A DNA stretch of 64,000 bases. Source: Candidatus Manganitrophus noduliformans (GTDB taxonomy: Bacteria > Nitrospirota > Nitrospiria > SBBL01 > Manganitrophaceae). The notes beneath the pieces are model-generated. The model saw nothing but the letters and a program-made list of their open reading frames with translations. It searched no databases and was not told the origin of the DNA. This document shows, one piece after another, positions 8,315-17,797 of this stretch. The DNA is taken from the NCBI RefSeq assembly GCF_012184425.1, contig NZ_VTOW01000003.1:620001-684000 (forward strand), given 5' to 3'. Each line of letters begins with the position of its first letter. Positions within the stretch are counted from its first letter, which is position 1. The position numbers and the translations under genes are program-made.

Positions 8315-10456
8315 TTATCCGGTGGTCAACCACTCGAGTTTTCCCTTCCACTTTCTTTCCAGCAGGAGGCGAATCGGCCGGCTCTCCGCTTCGGTCAGAT
8401 TCGGATCTCGATCGACCCATGTGAAGGCCTCGCGGCGGGCCGTTTCCAAAATGGCGGTGTCTCTCATCAAGTTTGCAATCCGCAATTCCGGAATGCCAGA
8501 TTGCCGTGTTCCGAAAAATTCGCCGGGACCGCGGATTTCCAAATCGATCTCGGCGATCTTAAAGCCGTCATTGCTCTTCACCATGGCATCCAGACGGCGC
8601 TTCGCCTCGGCGCTGATCGGATACTCCGCCGCCAAGAGACAGAAGGACTGCTCCCTTCCCCTCCCGACCCGCCCCCGGAGTTGATGAAGCTGGGCCAAAC
8701 CGAATCGCTCCGCATGCTCGATCAGCATGAGGGTCGCATTCGGCACGTCGATTCCCACTTCCACGACGGTCGTCGCGACCAGAAGATCGATCCGCCCCTC
8801 TTTGAACTCCCGCATGATCGATTCCTTCTCCTCCCGCTTTAATCGACCGTGGAGCAGCCCGATCCGTCGATGCGGGAAGATCTCACGCTGAAGGGTCACG
8901 GACAGTTCAAGAGCGGCCTTGAGATCGCTCTTCTCGGACTCTTCGATCAGCGGACAGACGACATAGGCCTGTCTTCCTTTCGCGAGCTCTTTCTCAAGAA
9001 AGGAATAAGCCCGCTCCCGCTGCTTTCCATAGAAAAGGAAATTGCGAATCGGTGACCGGCCCGGCGGCAGCGCATCGATGATGGAAATATTCAAATCTCC
9101 ATAAAGGGTCAGCGCGAGGGTCCGGGGGATCGGCGTCGCCGTCATGATGAGGACATCGGGGCGATAACCTTTCCCCGCTAATTTCGCCCGCTGCAGCACC
9201 CCGAACTTGTGCTGCTCGTCGACAACGACCATCCCGAGCTTTTTGAATTCCACCCCCTCCTGGATCAAGGCATGGGTTCCGATGACCAGATCGTACGCTC
9301 CCGCTCGGATTCCTTCCAGGATCTCTTCTTTGGCTTTCTTCCGCATCTCGCTGGTCAGAAACGTGATCGTTCTTCCTAACCGTTCAATATACCCCCGAAT
9401 GGAAAGATAGTGTTGCTCGGCCAGAATTTCGGTGGGAGCCATCAGCGCCGTCTGGTATCCATTTTCAAGGGCGATCAGGATCGACATGAGGGCGACCAGT
9501 GTTTTGCCCGATCCGACATCCCCTTGGACCAGCCGGTTCATGGGACGATCCGAGGCCATGTCCTCTTTGATCTCTGCAAGGACTTTTTCCTGCGCCGGCG
9601 TCAGTTGAAAAGGAAGAATCTGGCGAAGCCGATCCGGAAGTGATCCGGAGGTCCGGAAGGAGATTCCTTTTTCCTGAGTTGAAAACCGCTTTTTGCGGAG
9701 GGCCAAACCGGTTTGGAGAAGGAAGAGTTCATCAAACGAGAGGCGGCGGTGGAAGGGGCTCCGGCCGGCGTTCAATGGGGCCAGCGCTGAATCCGATGCG
9801 GGAAAATGAAGCCCCAAGATCGCCTGGGAGAGAGGGATCAGATTGTACTTCTGAATCAGGGCGGACGGGAGGATATCTGGAATTTTGGCGAGGTATTGAT
9901 TCAACACCACCTTCATCAAGGATCGAATCTGGCGGCTCGTCACCCCTTTGGTTTCATGATAAATCGGAACAATCCGACCCATATGAATCTGAACCTCTTC
10001 TTCATCGACCTTTTCGTAGAGGGGGCTTTCCATTTCGAGATGATATCCGCCGTAATAGTTTGCTTTTACCTTTCCGGAAAGCATGATTTTTTCGCCTACC
10101 TTGAAGAGGTCCTTTAGGTAGGGTTGATTGAACCATTTTGCGTGGAGAAGACCGGTTTCGTCCATCACGGCCGCGTCGACGATCTTCATTCTGCGTCGGG
10201 GTGTCTGAACCAGGGAGACCGCTTTAATTTCGGCCAAGATCGTCTGCTCTTCCCCAGGTTGAAGGTGAGCGATTTTTTTTAAAGCGGTTCGATCTTCATA
10301 CCTGAAGGGGGAAAAGAGGAGAAGGTCTTCAAGGGTCTCAATTCCAAGCTTGCCGAAAAGAACGGCCCTCTTCGGGCCGACTCCTTTCAGGTACTGAATC
10401 GGCTGATCCCACGGAAATGGGCTTGAGTCATTGATCTGTCTGGCCTGTTCGGTCAT
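8315..10456 (-). CDS. recG: ATP-dependent DNA helicase RecG
   Basis: 713 residues. The N-terminal wedge/OB domain (about 1-170) is followed by two helicase domains: Walker A GDVGSGKTLVAL near residue 315, DEQHKFG (the DExH-like motif) near residue 416, and LRGRVGRG near residue 595. RecG remodels stalled forks and Holliday junctions. The N-terminal segment YLKGVGPKRAVLFGKLGI is a helix-hairpin-helix typical of RecG. It is divergently oriented to rpmB. Confidence 0.97.
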   Translation of the reverse strand: MTEQARQINDSSPFPWDQPIQYLKGVGPKRAVLFGKLGIETLEDLLLFSPFRYEDRTALKKIAHLQPGEEQTILAEIKAVSLVQTPRRRMKIVDAAVMDETGLLHAKWFNQPYLKDLFKVGEKIMLSGKVKANYYGGYHLEMESPLYEKVDEEEVQIHMGRIVPIYHETKGVTSRQIRSLMKVVLNQYLAKIPDILPSALIQKYNLIPLSQAILGLHFPASDSALAPLNAGRSPFHRRLSFDELFLLQTGLALRKKRFSTQEKGISFRTSGSLPDRLRQILPFQLTPAQEKVLAEIKEDMASDRPMNRLVQGDVGSGKTLVALMSILIALENGYQTALMAPTEILAEQHYLSIRGYIERLGRTITFLTSEMRKKAKEEILEGIRAGAYDLVIGTHALIQEGVEFKKLGMVVVDEQHKFGVLQRAKLAGKGYRPDVLIMTATPIPRTLALTLYGDLNISIIDALPPGRSPIRNFLFYGKQRERAYSFLEKELAKGRQAYVVCPLIEESEKSDLKAALELSVTLQREIFPHRRIGLLHGRLKREEKESIMREFKEGRIDLLVATTVVEVGIDVPNATLMLIEHAERFGLAQLHQLRGRVGRGREQSFCLLAAEYPISAEAKRRLDAMVKSNDGFKIAEIDLEIRGPGEFFGTRQSGIPELRIANLMRDTAILETARREAFTWVDRDPNLTEAESRPIRLLLERKWKGKLEWLTTG

Positions 10457-10499
10457 CGCATTCAGGAGGTGATTTTCAGGATGTAAAGCGCTTTTTCTC

Positions 10500-10528
10500 T
10501 TGCCAATTCGAAGTGTTCATGATACCAT
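10500..10528 (+). promoter_or_regulatory. Predicted promoter of rpmB
   Basis: TTGCCA (10500-10505), 17 bp spacer, TACCAT (10523-10528). It lies in the recG-rpmB divergent region, about 45 bp before the rpmB RBS. Confidence 0.5.
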
Positions 10529-10580
10529 AGGGTCGCTTTTTTATCAACGAGATACAACTAACGGAAAGGATTTCGGGATC

Positions 10581-10772
10581 ATGGCAAGAGTATGTGAGGT
10601 TTGCGGCAAGGGGCATCAGATCGGTAATTTGGTCAGCCATGCGAATAACAAAAGCAAGCGGAGCTTCAAGCCGAATCTTCAGACTGTTCGCGCCTTGATC
10701 GGTAAAACGGTAAAGCGGATTCTGGCCTGCACCAATTGCATCAAGGCAGGCAAAGTCATCAAAGCAGGATAA
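10581..10772 (+). CDS. rpmB: 50S ribosomal protein L28
   Basis: 63 residues starting [11 protein letters not shown]; the open frame extends upstream to 10500 but the ATG at 10581 matches the family start and has GGAAAGG upstream. It is a structural protein of the large subunit. Four cysteines (CEVC and CTNC) mark the zinc-ribbon form of L28. The conserved [13 protein letters not shown] segment is present. It stands alone with its own promoter. Confidence 0.96.
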   Translation: MARVCEVCGKGHQIGNLVSHANNKSKRSFKPNLQTVRALIGKTVKRILACTNCIKAGKVIKAG

Positions 10773-11026
10773 AGTCCGGTCATTGAGCCGGTGACAAATT
10801 GTGTCCTCTCACTAAGTAATCTACTTCCGGTAAGCCATCCTTCAACCCCATCTTTCTCTCCCGCGCCCAAGGTAACGGGGCATCCCCATCGTAAGCATTT
10901 GGATTCTCATCGGAAATCAATCTTCTCGACATCAACCACAATTGATCAACGATGGCATTTCACTTGCAAATTCCTGGGATTAAGGGAATTTCCTCCACGG
11001 CTACTTGAATATTAGGGAGAGAAAAA

Positions 11027-11803
11027 ATGCAAAAGACATATGGCCCAAAAGCGGTTTGTCAATCTGTGGGTATTTCACAACGCCAACTCGGTTATTGGGG
11101 AATGATCGGCGTGATCAAACCGACGAAGCAGATGCACGGTGCGAAGGTATTTAATCGGTACACAGATGAGGATGTCGAAACCTTAAAGAAGGTGAAGAAA
11201 CTGATTGAGGAAGGTTTTTTCGTCAGCAAGGCCGCTGAAAAAATTCACAAGCTGAAAGAGGCGCTCTCTTCCCCTTCTTCTGGCCTTTCTTCCGGAATGC
11301 CGTCTCCAGAGCAGAATGGGACCCATTCTCATCAAGAAAATGGACACCGGGGCCTTTCTTCCTCGCTCTATCTGGAGGTTCGACTTGCCGAGGAATTGGC
11401 AAAATTAAAGCAGCAGTCGTTTCCGCTGGCATGTATGGCGATTCAAGTTCTCTTTCCTTCTTTTATCAAACTTCCTCATCTAAAAAACGAGATCCTCCTG
11501 AAGCTCTCATTGAAATTCGCTTCGATGTTAAAGTCATCCGAGGTGATCAGCTACAAGAAAGATTCCATTTTCTTCTGGCTGATGCCGAATCGAACGATTG
11601 AGCAGGCCCGGCTTCTTTCCAAAGAAGTAAAAGAGATGATTGAAGGATCTGAATGGGAGGTTCAAGATAAAAGATTCAAGCTGCAAGCGGCCTTTGGCTT
11701 TAGTGACTCCAATACGCCACCCCGGAAAGAGGGTAATCTTCTCACTGCCGCGGAAGGAGAACTGTTAGGACAAGGGTTACGGAGAAATCGGCTGGTTCAA
11801 TAA
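11027..11803 (+). CDS. MerR-type regulator fused to a degenerate GGDEF-like domain
   Basis: 258 residues. Residues 1-70 form a MerR winged helix-turn-helix (YGPKAVCQSVGISQRQLGYW...FNRYTDEDVETLKKVKKLIEEG). A Ser/Pro/Gly-rich linker (about 75-105) leads to a C-terminal domain with the layout of a diguanylate cyclase: RLAEELAKLKQQSFPLACMAIQV (first strand), then YKKDSIFFWLMPN where RYGGDEFxxxLP is expected, AARL-type helix, and TAAEGELLGQGLRRNRLVQ resembling the family's C-terminal GRNR end. The GGDEF active-site residues are missing, so it cannot be a normal cyclase; a nucleotide-sensing role is inference. RBS GGGAGAG is good. Confidence 0.75.
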   Translation: MQKTYGPKAVCQSVGISQRQLGYWGMIGVIKPTKQMHGAKVFNRYTDEDVETLKKVKKLIEEGFFVSKAAEKIHKLKEALSSPSSGLSSGMPSPEQNGTHSHQENGHRGLSSSLYLEVRLAEELAKLKQQSFPLACMAIQVLFPSFIKLPHLKNEILLKLSLKFASMLKSSEVISYKKDSIFFWLMPNRTIEQARLLSKEVKEMIEGSEWEVQDKRFKLQAAFGFSDSNTPPRKEGNLLTAAEGELLGQGLRRNRLVQ

Positions 11804-11831
11804 ACAAGCAATCCGCATTCATTGCGAGGAT

Positions 11832-12674
11832 TTATTCAAAGAGGTAGGTGAACCCAAATTGAACAAGGTAATCGGGGCTGTCGTCAGTGAGCCCAAACCC
11901 GACGGAGGCATCAACACTGGCGGTTCTCTCCAAGTTGTAATTGACTCCTCCGAGTAGAGTTAAGATTCCCTTCGAAGCCGAACTTCCAATCTCGGTGCTT
12001 CCCGATATTTCTCCGATGAGAGACAATGGTTCCTCGATCGTTTGGAGCTCCAAACCGAGCGCATAGAGGATCTGGTCAGGCAGATCGCCTAGAGGCGGAT
12101 TCCCGATAAAAATATAACCGAAATTGATGTGGGCCGTCACGGGCGTGAATTCTTTGCTTGCGATGGCGACAATGCCTACATCGGGTTCTCCGGTGGTGCC
12201 GAAAAAGCGATCACGCCCGGCGCTCGGCACTTTTATAAAGAGTTGGCCTGCAATCGAGAGTGGATTCGCCTCGCGCCCTTTTAAGAAGCGCACCTTTGCA
12301 CGCAGTAATAGATCCCCGATCTGGTTTTCATGTTCTCCATCTTCTTCGCGAAATAAATATGGAAGAAGGATGTCCAATTCCAGATTTTGGATGAGACCAT
12401 ATCGAATATCAACGAGCAGGTTTGCATCACGCGTGTCGGAGGAGAACCGATTTAAAACCAGACCGGTTTCCAATTGATAATTCCCCCTTTCCAGAGGGAT
12501 CGCCCTTTCAGTCACGAGAAAGGGGCGTTCGGCAAATGCTTTGTCTGAAATAGATGGAAGGATCAGAAGGAGACTGGAGACAATCAGAAGAATTCCTTTT
12601 TTCCCGCGGCTATTCACGGGCGTGATTCTACTTTCCAGTAATTTTTTTGTCAAGAATTTAAATCCACTTTTCAT
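11832..12674 (-). CDS. Outer-membrane beta-barrel protein (MetA-pathway/transporter-like)
   Basis: 280 residues. A signal peptide appears after a basic leader: GILLIVSSLLLILPSISDKAFA, with cleavage near residue 48. The mature part alternates polar and hydrophobic residues in amphipathic strands (GNYQLETGLVLNRF, LSIAGQLFIKVPSAG, YLVQFGFTYLF) and ends in Phe-Glu after an aromatic strand, as outer-membrane barrels do. It resembles the 'phenol MetA-pathway' barrel group, whose function is unclear. The first ATG gives a 24-residue basic leader; a later start cannot be excluded. Tail-to-tail with the MerR gene. Confidence 0.7.
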   Translation of the reverse strand: MKSGFKFLTKKLLESRITPVNSRGKKGILLIVSSLLLILPSISDKAFAERPFLVTERAIPLERGNYQLETGLVLNRFSSDTRDANLLVDIRYGLIQNLELDILLPYLFREEDGEHENQIGDLLLRAKVRFLKGREANPLSIAGQLFIKVPSAGRDRFFGTTGEPDVGIVAIASKEFTPVTAHINFGYIFIGNPPLGDLPDQILYALGLELQTIEEPLSLIGEISGSTEIGSSASKGILTLLGGVNYNLERTASVDASVGFGLTDDSPDYLVQFGFTYLFE

Positions 12675-12970
12675 CTTTAATTTACTTTTAAATCATTTCA
12701 TTTATAAATCACAACAAAAATATTTATTGAATTCAGTCAGCATTGAGATATTTTGTTAGAACAGAGGCGAAACGTTGATACTTCCCAAATGAACATATAT
12801 GTGCATCAGTTCAAAACTGCACACATGCTTTTTCCAGAAAGTAAGATCTGTCCACCTCTCTTTGAAATTTTTCTTTTTAAATTAGGGGCTTATATTCTAG
12901 GTGGGTATGACTCGCTTGGGTATTTCTCTTGCATCAAAGAATGGACGCACTCAAACCGCTGGAGGAGTTG
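12675..12970. other. AT-rich intergenic region
   Basis: About 300 bp, visibly richer in A/T than the flanks (long A/T runs between 12660 and 12900). It holds the divergent control region of the barrel gene and the response regulator. I see no gene or clear promoter hexamers beyond AT-rich tracts. Short open frames here lack ribosome sites. Confidence 0.5.
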
Positions 12971-13483
12971 ATGGTCTCTAAAAGAACAATCCTAATTGTA
13001 GATGATGAGATCGGACCGCGTGAATCCCTGAAGATGATTCTGAAACCCTTTTACAATGTTGAGACCGCTGAAGACGGCATTAAAGCCCTTGAGATTATCC
13101 GAGAGAAGGAAATCGATCTGGTGACGCTCGACCTCAAGATGCCGGGTCCCCATGGCGGGGAAGTGCTGAAGCAAATCAAGCAAAAAAATCCCGATATTGA
13201 GGTGTTGATTATTACCGGATATGGGAGCTTAAAGAGCGCGATCGATGGGATTCGACATGGCGCTTGCGATTATTTGATCAAGCCCTTTAATATTTCGGAA
13301 ATTATCAACATTATCAATAAAGCGCTTAATAAAAAGAAAAAGATGGAAGAACTGAAAGGTTTCCTCAGTGAGATCGGCAGCACATTCGGCGAAAATGCAA
13401 GCCTGGAGGAGATCAAGACTTATTTTAAAGAACAGCGGGAAGGGTCAAAAGAAACGGGCACCGTTTCCAAGCAAAGGAGTTAA
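12971..13483 (+). CDS. Response regulator (single receiver domain)
   Basis: 170 residues from the ATG at 12971, chosen because GGAGGAG lies directly upstream; an earlier in-frame ATG at 12929 lacks one. Residues 4-122 are a CheY-type receiver: acidic pair DDE (ILIVDDEIG), phosphoacceptor Asp in LVTLDLKMPG near residue 53, conserved Thr (ITGYG) and Lys (LIKPF). The remaining 45 residues are helical and charged, with no DNA-binding domain. No histidine kinase is adjacent, so its partner is elsewhere. A small membrane ORF follows. Confidence 0.92.
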   Translation: MVSKRTILIVDDEIGPRESLKMILKPFYNVETAEDGIKALEIIREKEIDLVTLDLKMPGPHGGEVLKQIKQKNPDIEVLIITGYGSLKSAIDGIRHGACDYLIKPFNISEIINIINKALNKKKKMEELKGFLSEIGSTFGENASLEEIKTYFKEQREGSKETGTVSKQRS

Positions 13484-13494
13484 AAGAAATTGAT

Positions 13495-13632
13495 ATGAAC
13501 ACTGTCACCTTTCTGATTCTAGGTGTTTTGCTGCTACTCTATCTTTGGACGGAGCGGTATTTGGTCACCCCCTCAAATTTCTTTATTTACTACGTTCTCT
13601 TCTCAATTGCTTTATTTGCCGCGATGATATAG
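13495..13632 (+). CDS. Possible small two-helix membrane protein, 45 aa
   Basis: An open frame too short for usual gene callers begins 11 bp after the response-regulator stop. It encodes two hydrophobic helices, VTFLILGVLLLLYLW (residues 4-18) and FFIYYVLFSIALFAAMI (29-45), around a short polar turn (TERYLVTPSN). AAGGAG lies 15 bases upstream, a long spacing. Its end overlaps the 3' end of recN on the other strand by 50 bp. The hydrophobic pattern suggests it is real, but short hydrophobic frames can arise by chance. Confidence 0.4.
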   Translation: MNTVTFLILGVLLLLYLWTERYLVTPSNFFIYYVLFSIALFAAMI

Positions 13633-15277
13633 TTTCTTCTTCCGATGACTTTCGGTCGATCATCTCTTCCGCATGCTGTAAAGTAATCGGGGTGATCGTG
13701 ACCCCCCCCAACATCCGCGCCAGTTCGTGCACTCTCTCCTTTTTAGACAATCTCTTTACCGAAGTGGTGATCCTCTTTTCCGAGTCCTGTTTTTCCACAA
13801 AATAATGGTGATCCGCGAATTGAGCGATCTGCGGTAAATGGGTGATACAGAATACCTGGTGGGTTTTTGATAGTTTCGAAAGCCGCTTGCCGACCCTTTC
13901 GGCCACCCCGCCCCCGATACCGGCGTCCACTTCATCAAAAACCAATACCTCTACAGGATCCACCTCGGCAAGAATTACCTTCAGCGCCAGCATGATTCTC
14001 GAGAGTTCGCCGCCGGAGGCGATCTTCCCGAGACTTTGCGGCGTTTCTCGGGGCAGCGCAATCAGGAACTCAACCCGATCGATTCCATCTTCCGAGAGAG
14101 ATTTTCGCTCCGTAGTGATTTGAAAGCAGGTTTTCTCCATCCCCAATAGTTGAAGCTCTTCCTGAATTTTCTCCTCCAGCTTTGTTTTGGCTTTCAGCCG
14201 AGCGCGAGAGAGAGAATCCGCTTTTTCCCTAAGATCTTTCTCGGCGCGTTCAATTTTCCGTTCTATTTCTGCCAGCTCCGTTTCACAACCGGAAATTTTA
14301 GAAAGGTCCATTTCCAATTGGGACCGGAGCGATAGAATTTCTTGGAGGGATAAACCGTATTTCTTCTTCAATTTTTGTATCAAGTAGAGCCGCTCTGTGA
14401 CTTCCTGTAAACGATGGGGATCATACTCGAGCGCATTGAGCCGATTCCGCAGGAGGGTCGATAATTCTTTTAGGTTGATTTGGGCGTTCTCCCAGAGTTG
14501 TGTCTCCTCCGAGGCGTCATTTGTAATCTGGTTCAGCCGGTCAATCGCATTCCCGGTTTCGTCCAACCTGCTTAAGATGCCTCCCTCTTCCGACAGGAGG
14601 GCATAGGATGTCTCCGTGGCTGATAAAAAAGCTTCCCAATTCTTCAGCGTCTTCTCTTCTTTTTCTAGCGCTTCCTCCTCTCCGGGCTGGAGGTTTGCGC
14701 TGTTTATTTCCGAGAGCTGGTATTCGAGAAACGCTTGCTTCTGTTTGCCCTCCGATCCAAGTTTTTGGAGCGCGGTCCGTTCCTGTAAAAGCCGGTGCCA
14801 GACACGGTAGCCGTTTGCAACCTGTTTCCTTTGCTCCGGGAGGCTGCCGAAGGCATCCAGGAGGTCGAGCTGCCACTCTAAATTGGTCAGGTTATGATGT
14901 TCGTGTTGACCGTGGATTTCAGTGAGCCGCTGGCCGACTTCTTTCAATATCGATAGGTTTGCGAAAGAATGATTCAGATAAGTCCTATTTTTAGCCGATT
15001 TCGAAAGAATGCGTTTAAGGATCAGCCATTCGCTTGAAGGAAAATCGTTTAGAAGGGGAAGGTCGATCGAATCAAAGCGCGCTTCCAGGAGCGCTTCGTC
15101 CTTTCCTTCCCGAATGATTTCGGGGAAAGTGCGCCCCCCTAAGAGAGTGGAGAGCGCATCGATGAGGATTGATTTTCCGGCGCCTGTTTCGCCGGTGATG
15201 ATATTTAAGCCTTCAGAGAACTCAAGAGAGACTTCGGAGATAATTGCATAATTTTGTATGCGAAGCTCTCTTAGCAT
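13583..15277 (-). CDS. recN: DNA repair protein RecN
   Basis: 564 residues, an SMC-like repair ATPase. Walker A GETGAGKSILIDAL lies at residues 30-43, followed by a long coiled-coil hinge region (about 150-370). The ABC signature ASGGELSRIMLALK and Walker B VLVFDEVDAGIGG are near residues 440 and 465. RecN helps hold broken ends together in double-strand-break repair. The trxA stop is 12 bp upstream, suggesting cotranscription from trxA; no LexA box was recognised. Confidence 0.96.
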   Translation of the reverse strand: MLRELRIQNYAIISEVSLEFSEGLNIITGETGAGKSILIDALSTLLGGRTFPEIIREGKDEALLEARFDSIDLPLLNDFPSSEWLILKRILSKSAKNRTYLNHSFANLSILKEVGQRLTEIHGQHEHHNLTNLEWQLDLLDAFGSLPEQRKQVANGYRVWHRLLQERTALQKLGSEGKQKQAFLEYQLSEINSANLQPGEEEALEKEEKTLKNWEAFLSATETSYALLSEEGGILSRLDETGNAIDRLNQITNDASEETQLWENAQINLKELSTLLRNRLNALEYDPHRLQEVTERLYLIQKLKKKYGLSLQEILSLRSQLEMDLSKISGCETELAEIERKIERAEKDLREKADSLSRARLKAKTKLEEKIQEELQLLGMEKTCFQITTERKSLSEDGIDRVEFLIALPRETPQSLGKIASGGELSRIMLALKVILAEVDPVEVLVFDEVDAGIGGGVAERVGKRLSKLSKTHQVFCITHLPQIAQFADHHYFVEKQDSEKRITTSVKRLSKKERVHELARMLGGVTITPITLQHAEEMIDRKSSEEETISSRQIKQLRRERSK

Positions 15278-15289
15278 ATTTGGAATGCG

Positions 15290-15622
15290 TTACGATGAAG
15301 ATAGGATGGAATCGATTTTTTGTTTGAACTGTTTTTTGGAGGCCGCTCCCACAATCTTATCGACCAGTTTTCCATCCTTGAAGAAAAGAAGTGTCGGAAT
15401 CCCCATAATCTGATATTTTCCGGCGATATCGGGATTTTCATCGGTATTGAGCTTATAGACTTTCAACTTTCCGGCATATTCAACGGCAAGCTCATCAATG
15501 GTCGGCGCGATCATTTGACAGGGGCCGCACCAAGCCGCCCAAAAATCGACCATGGCCGCACCGGACGATTTGAGTACTTCTTGTTCCCAGGTTTGACTGG
15601 TCACCTTTGCTGCATTTCCCAT
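15290..15622 (-). CDS. trxA: Thioredoxin
   Basis: 110 residues with the WCGPC redox site (AAWCGPCQMIAP near residue 32) and the cis-proline loop MGIPTLLFF near residue 75. A cytoplasmic dithiol reductant for ribonucleotide reductase and repair of oxidised proteins. RBS AAAGGGAG is 5 bases before the ATG. It lies just upstream of recN. Its likely reductase, trxB, is at 44486-45430. Confidence 0.96.
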   Translation of the reverse strand: MGNAAKVTSQTWEQEVLKSSGAAMVDFWAAWCGPCQMIAPTIDELAVEYAGKLKVYKLNTDENPDIAGKYQIMGIPTLLFFKDGKLVDKIVGAASKKQFKQKIDSILSSS

Positions 15623-15690
15623 CTCATCTCCCTTTCAAAAGTTGAGTCCATTTTATCCAACTTGCCGAGCCAAGTCAACGAGAAGAAATG

Positions 15691-15727
15691 AAAGCCCCCC
15701 ATACCAAAGAGGATTATGGGGGGCTTT
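15691..15727 (-). terminator. Hairpin terminator after groEL
   Basis: Thirteen-base perfect arms, AAAGCCCCCCATA (15691-15703) and TATGGGGGGCTTT (15715-15727), with an 11-base loop, about 45 bp past the groEL stop. The minus-strand tail (CATTTCTTCT) is only moderately T-rich. A second hairpin at 15740-15766 ends in a T6 tract on the plus strand. Confidence 0.6.
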
Positions 15728-15769
15728 CGAACGCTCACACCTCTTCCGACGTCAAGAGGTTTTTTATGT

Positions 15770-17398
15770 TTAATACATGTCGCCCATTCCTCCGCCGGGA
15801 GGCATGGCAGGTCCCTTCGGTTTCTCTTCGGGGATCTCGGCAACCATCACCTCCGTGGTCAGCATCAGGCTGGCCACGCTGGCGGCATTCTGGAGCGCGG
15901 TGCGGGTGACTTTGGTCGGATCGATAATCCCCGCCTGGACCATATCGACATAGGACTCGGAGGCTGCATCGAATCCGTTGGCGCCGCTTTCTCGTTTCAC
16001 CCGTTCTACGACAACAGAACCTTCAACGCCGGCGTTTTCGGAAATCTGACGGATCGGTTCTTCGAGGGATCGGCGTACGATATCAACGCCGATCTTCTGA
16101 TCCCCGTCAATTTTTACTTTATCCAAAGCTGAAATGCAGCGAAGCAGCGCCACCCCGCCGCCGGGGACGATCCCCTCTTCCACCGCCGCTTTGGTGGCAT
16201 GAAGGGCGTCTTCCACGCGCGCCTTTTTCTCTTTCATCTCCGTCTCCGTGACCGCGCCGACATTGATGACGGCAACCCCGCCGACGAGCTTGGCAAGGCG
16301 TTCTTGGAGTTTTTCTCGGTCGTAATCGGAGGTGGTCTCCTCGATCTGTGCCTTGATTTGCTTCACGCGGCCCTGGATCTTATGGGCGTCCCCTGCCCCT
16401 TCGACGATCGTGGTGTTGTCTTTATCAATCGTGATCCGCTTGGCTTTTCCCAGGTCGGAGATCTTCACGTTTTCAAGTTTCAATCCAAGATCTTCAGAGA
16501 TGACCTGGCCTCCGGTCAAAATGGCGAGATCTTCAAGCATCGCTTTCCTTCGATCACCAAAGCCCGGCGCTTTCACCGCAGCCACCTGGAGGGTGCCGCG
16601 CAGTTTATTCACTACCAGTGTGGCAAGGGCTTCCCCTTCAACGTCCTCTGCGATGATCAAGAGCGGACGCCCCATCTTTGCGACCTGCTCAAGAACGGGG
16701 AGGAGATCCTTCATCGTGGAGACTTTCTTCTCATTGATGAGGATGAAAGCGTCCTCGAGCGATACTTCCATTCTCTCTGAATCGGTGACGAAATAAGGAG
16801 AGATATAACCGCGGTCGAACTGCATTCCTTCGACGACATCCAACGAAGTCGACATGCTCTTGGCCTCTTCGACGGTGATGACCCCGTCCTTGCCGACCTT
16901 CTCCATCGCCTCGGCGATCAGATCTCCGATGGTCTTGTCATTGTTTGCCGAAATGGTTCCAATTTGGGCGATCTCTTTTTTCGTCTGGCAGGGCTTGGAA
17001 ATTTTCTTGAGTTCTTCCGTCACCGCTTCGACCGCTTTGTCGATCCCCCGCTTCAACTCCATTGCATTCGCGCCGGCGGAAAGATTCTTTACCCCTTCTC
17101 TGAAAATGGCCTGGGCCAAAACCGTAGCGGTGGTCGTTCCGTCGCCCGCCACATCGGACGTTTTGCTGGCCACTTCTTTCACCAGTTGAGCGCCCATATT
17201 TTCATAGGGATCTTTCAACTCAATTTCTTTCGCAACCGTTACCCCGTCTTTTGTAATTGTGGGTGCGCCGAATTTCTTTTCAATGACCGCATTTCTTCCC
17301 TTTGGACCTAATGTCGCCTTGACTGCATTGCTAAGCTGATTGACACCCCGTAGGATGGCTGCGCGGGCCTCATCGCTAAATACCATCTGCTTTGCCAT
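15770..17398 (-). CDS. groEL: Chaperonin GroEL (60 kDa)
   Basis: 542 residues, full length. Signature [17 protein letters not shown] near residue 403 and [14 protein letters not shown] near residue 86 (ATP site) are intact, and the tail ends in the usual GGGMGDMY glycine-methionine repeat. It forms the 14-mer folding chamber with GroES. The start follows groES by about 50 bp with AGGAGG upstream. Control is likely by HrcA through the CIRCE element upstream of groES. Confidence 0.98.
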   Translation of the reverse strand: MAKQMVFSDEARAAILRGVNQLSNAVKATLGPKGRNAVIEKKFGAPTITKDGVTVAKEIELKDPYENMGAQLVKEVASKTSDVAGDGTTTATVLAQAIFREGVKNLSAGANAMELKRGIDKAVEAVTEELKKISKPCQTKKEIAQIGTISANNDKTIGDLIAEAMEKVGKDGVITVEEAKSMSTSLDVVEGMQFDRGYISPYFVTDSERMEVSLEDAFILINEKKVSTMKDLLPVLEQVAKMGRPLLIIAEDVEGEALATLVVNKLRGTLQVAAVKAPGFGDRRKAMLEDLAILTGGQVISEDLGLKLENVKISDLGKAKRITIDKDNTTIVEGAGDAHKIQGRVKQIKAQIEETTSDYDREKLQERLAKLVGGVAVINVGAVTETEMKEKKARVEDALHATKAAVEEGIVPGGGVALLRCISALDKVKIDGDQKIGVDIVRRSLEEPIRQISENAGVEGSVVVERVKRESGANGFDAASESYVDMVQAGIIDPTKVTRTALQNAASVASLMLTTEVMVAEIPEEKPKGPAMPPGGGMGDMY

Positions 17399-17447
17399 CG
17401 AATTTCCTCCTTCTGAGCGGTTAACAGTTTAAAGTTCTAGAATTTTT

Positions 17448-17732
17448 TTATTCGAGAATACCGAGGATGTCCTCTTCTTTTAAGATCAGATATTCCTGAT
17501 TGTCGATGGTGATTTTGCTGCCTGAATATTTATCGAAGAGGACGGTATCTCCGACTTTGACGTTTTTCACTTCTCCGCCGATTGCTTCGATTTTACCCTT
17601 CTGGGGTTTTTCTTTGGCGGCATCCGGAATATAAAGCCCGCCGGAAGTCTTTTCAGGTTCGCCCGAGTAGCTGACGAAAACTCTCTCCTTGAGCGGTTTG
17701 AATTTAACGGCAGATTTCGTAGCCTGTGCCAT
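17448..17732 (-). CDS. groES: Co-chaperonin GroES (10 kDa)
   Basis: 94 residues from the ATG at 17732 (MAQATKSAVKFKPLKERV); this start is preceded by AAGGAGGG, whereas an upstream in-frame ATG at 17747 would lie before the RBS. The mobile loop (SGEPEKTSGGLYIPDAAKEKPQKG) and the DTVLFDKYSGSKI segment are typical. It caps GroEL. First gene of the groES-groEL operon. Confidence 0.97.
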   Translation of the reverse strand: MAQATKSAVKFKPLKERVFVSYSGEPEKTSGGLYIPDAAKEKPQKGKIEAIGGEVKNVKVGDTVLFDKYSGSKITIDNQEYLILKEEDILGILE

Positions 17733-17797
17733 GGTTCCCTCCTTCAAAATTGAAATTAGGCTGATTTTACAAGGTATTTAGAGTGGAGAGTGACTTA

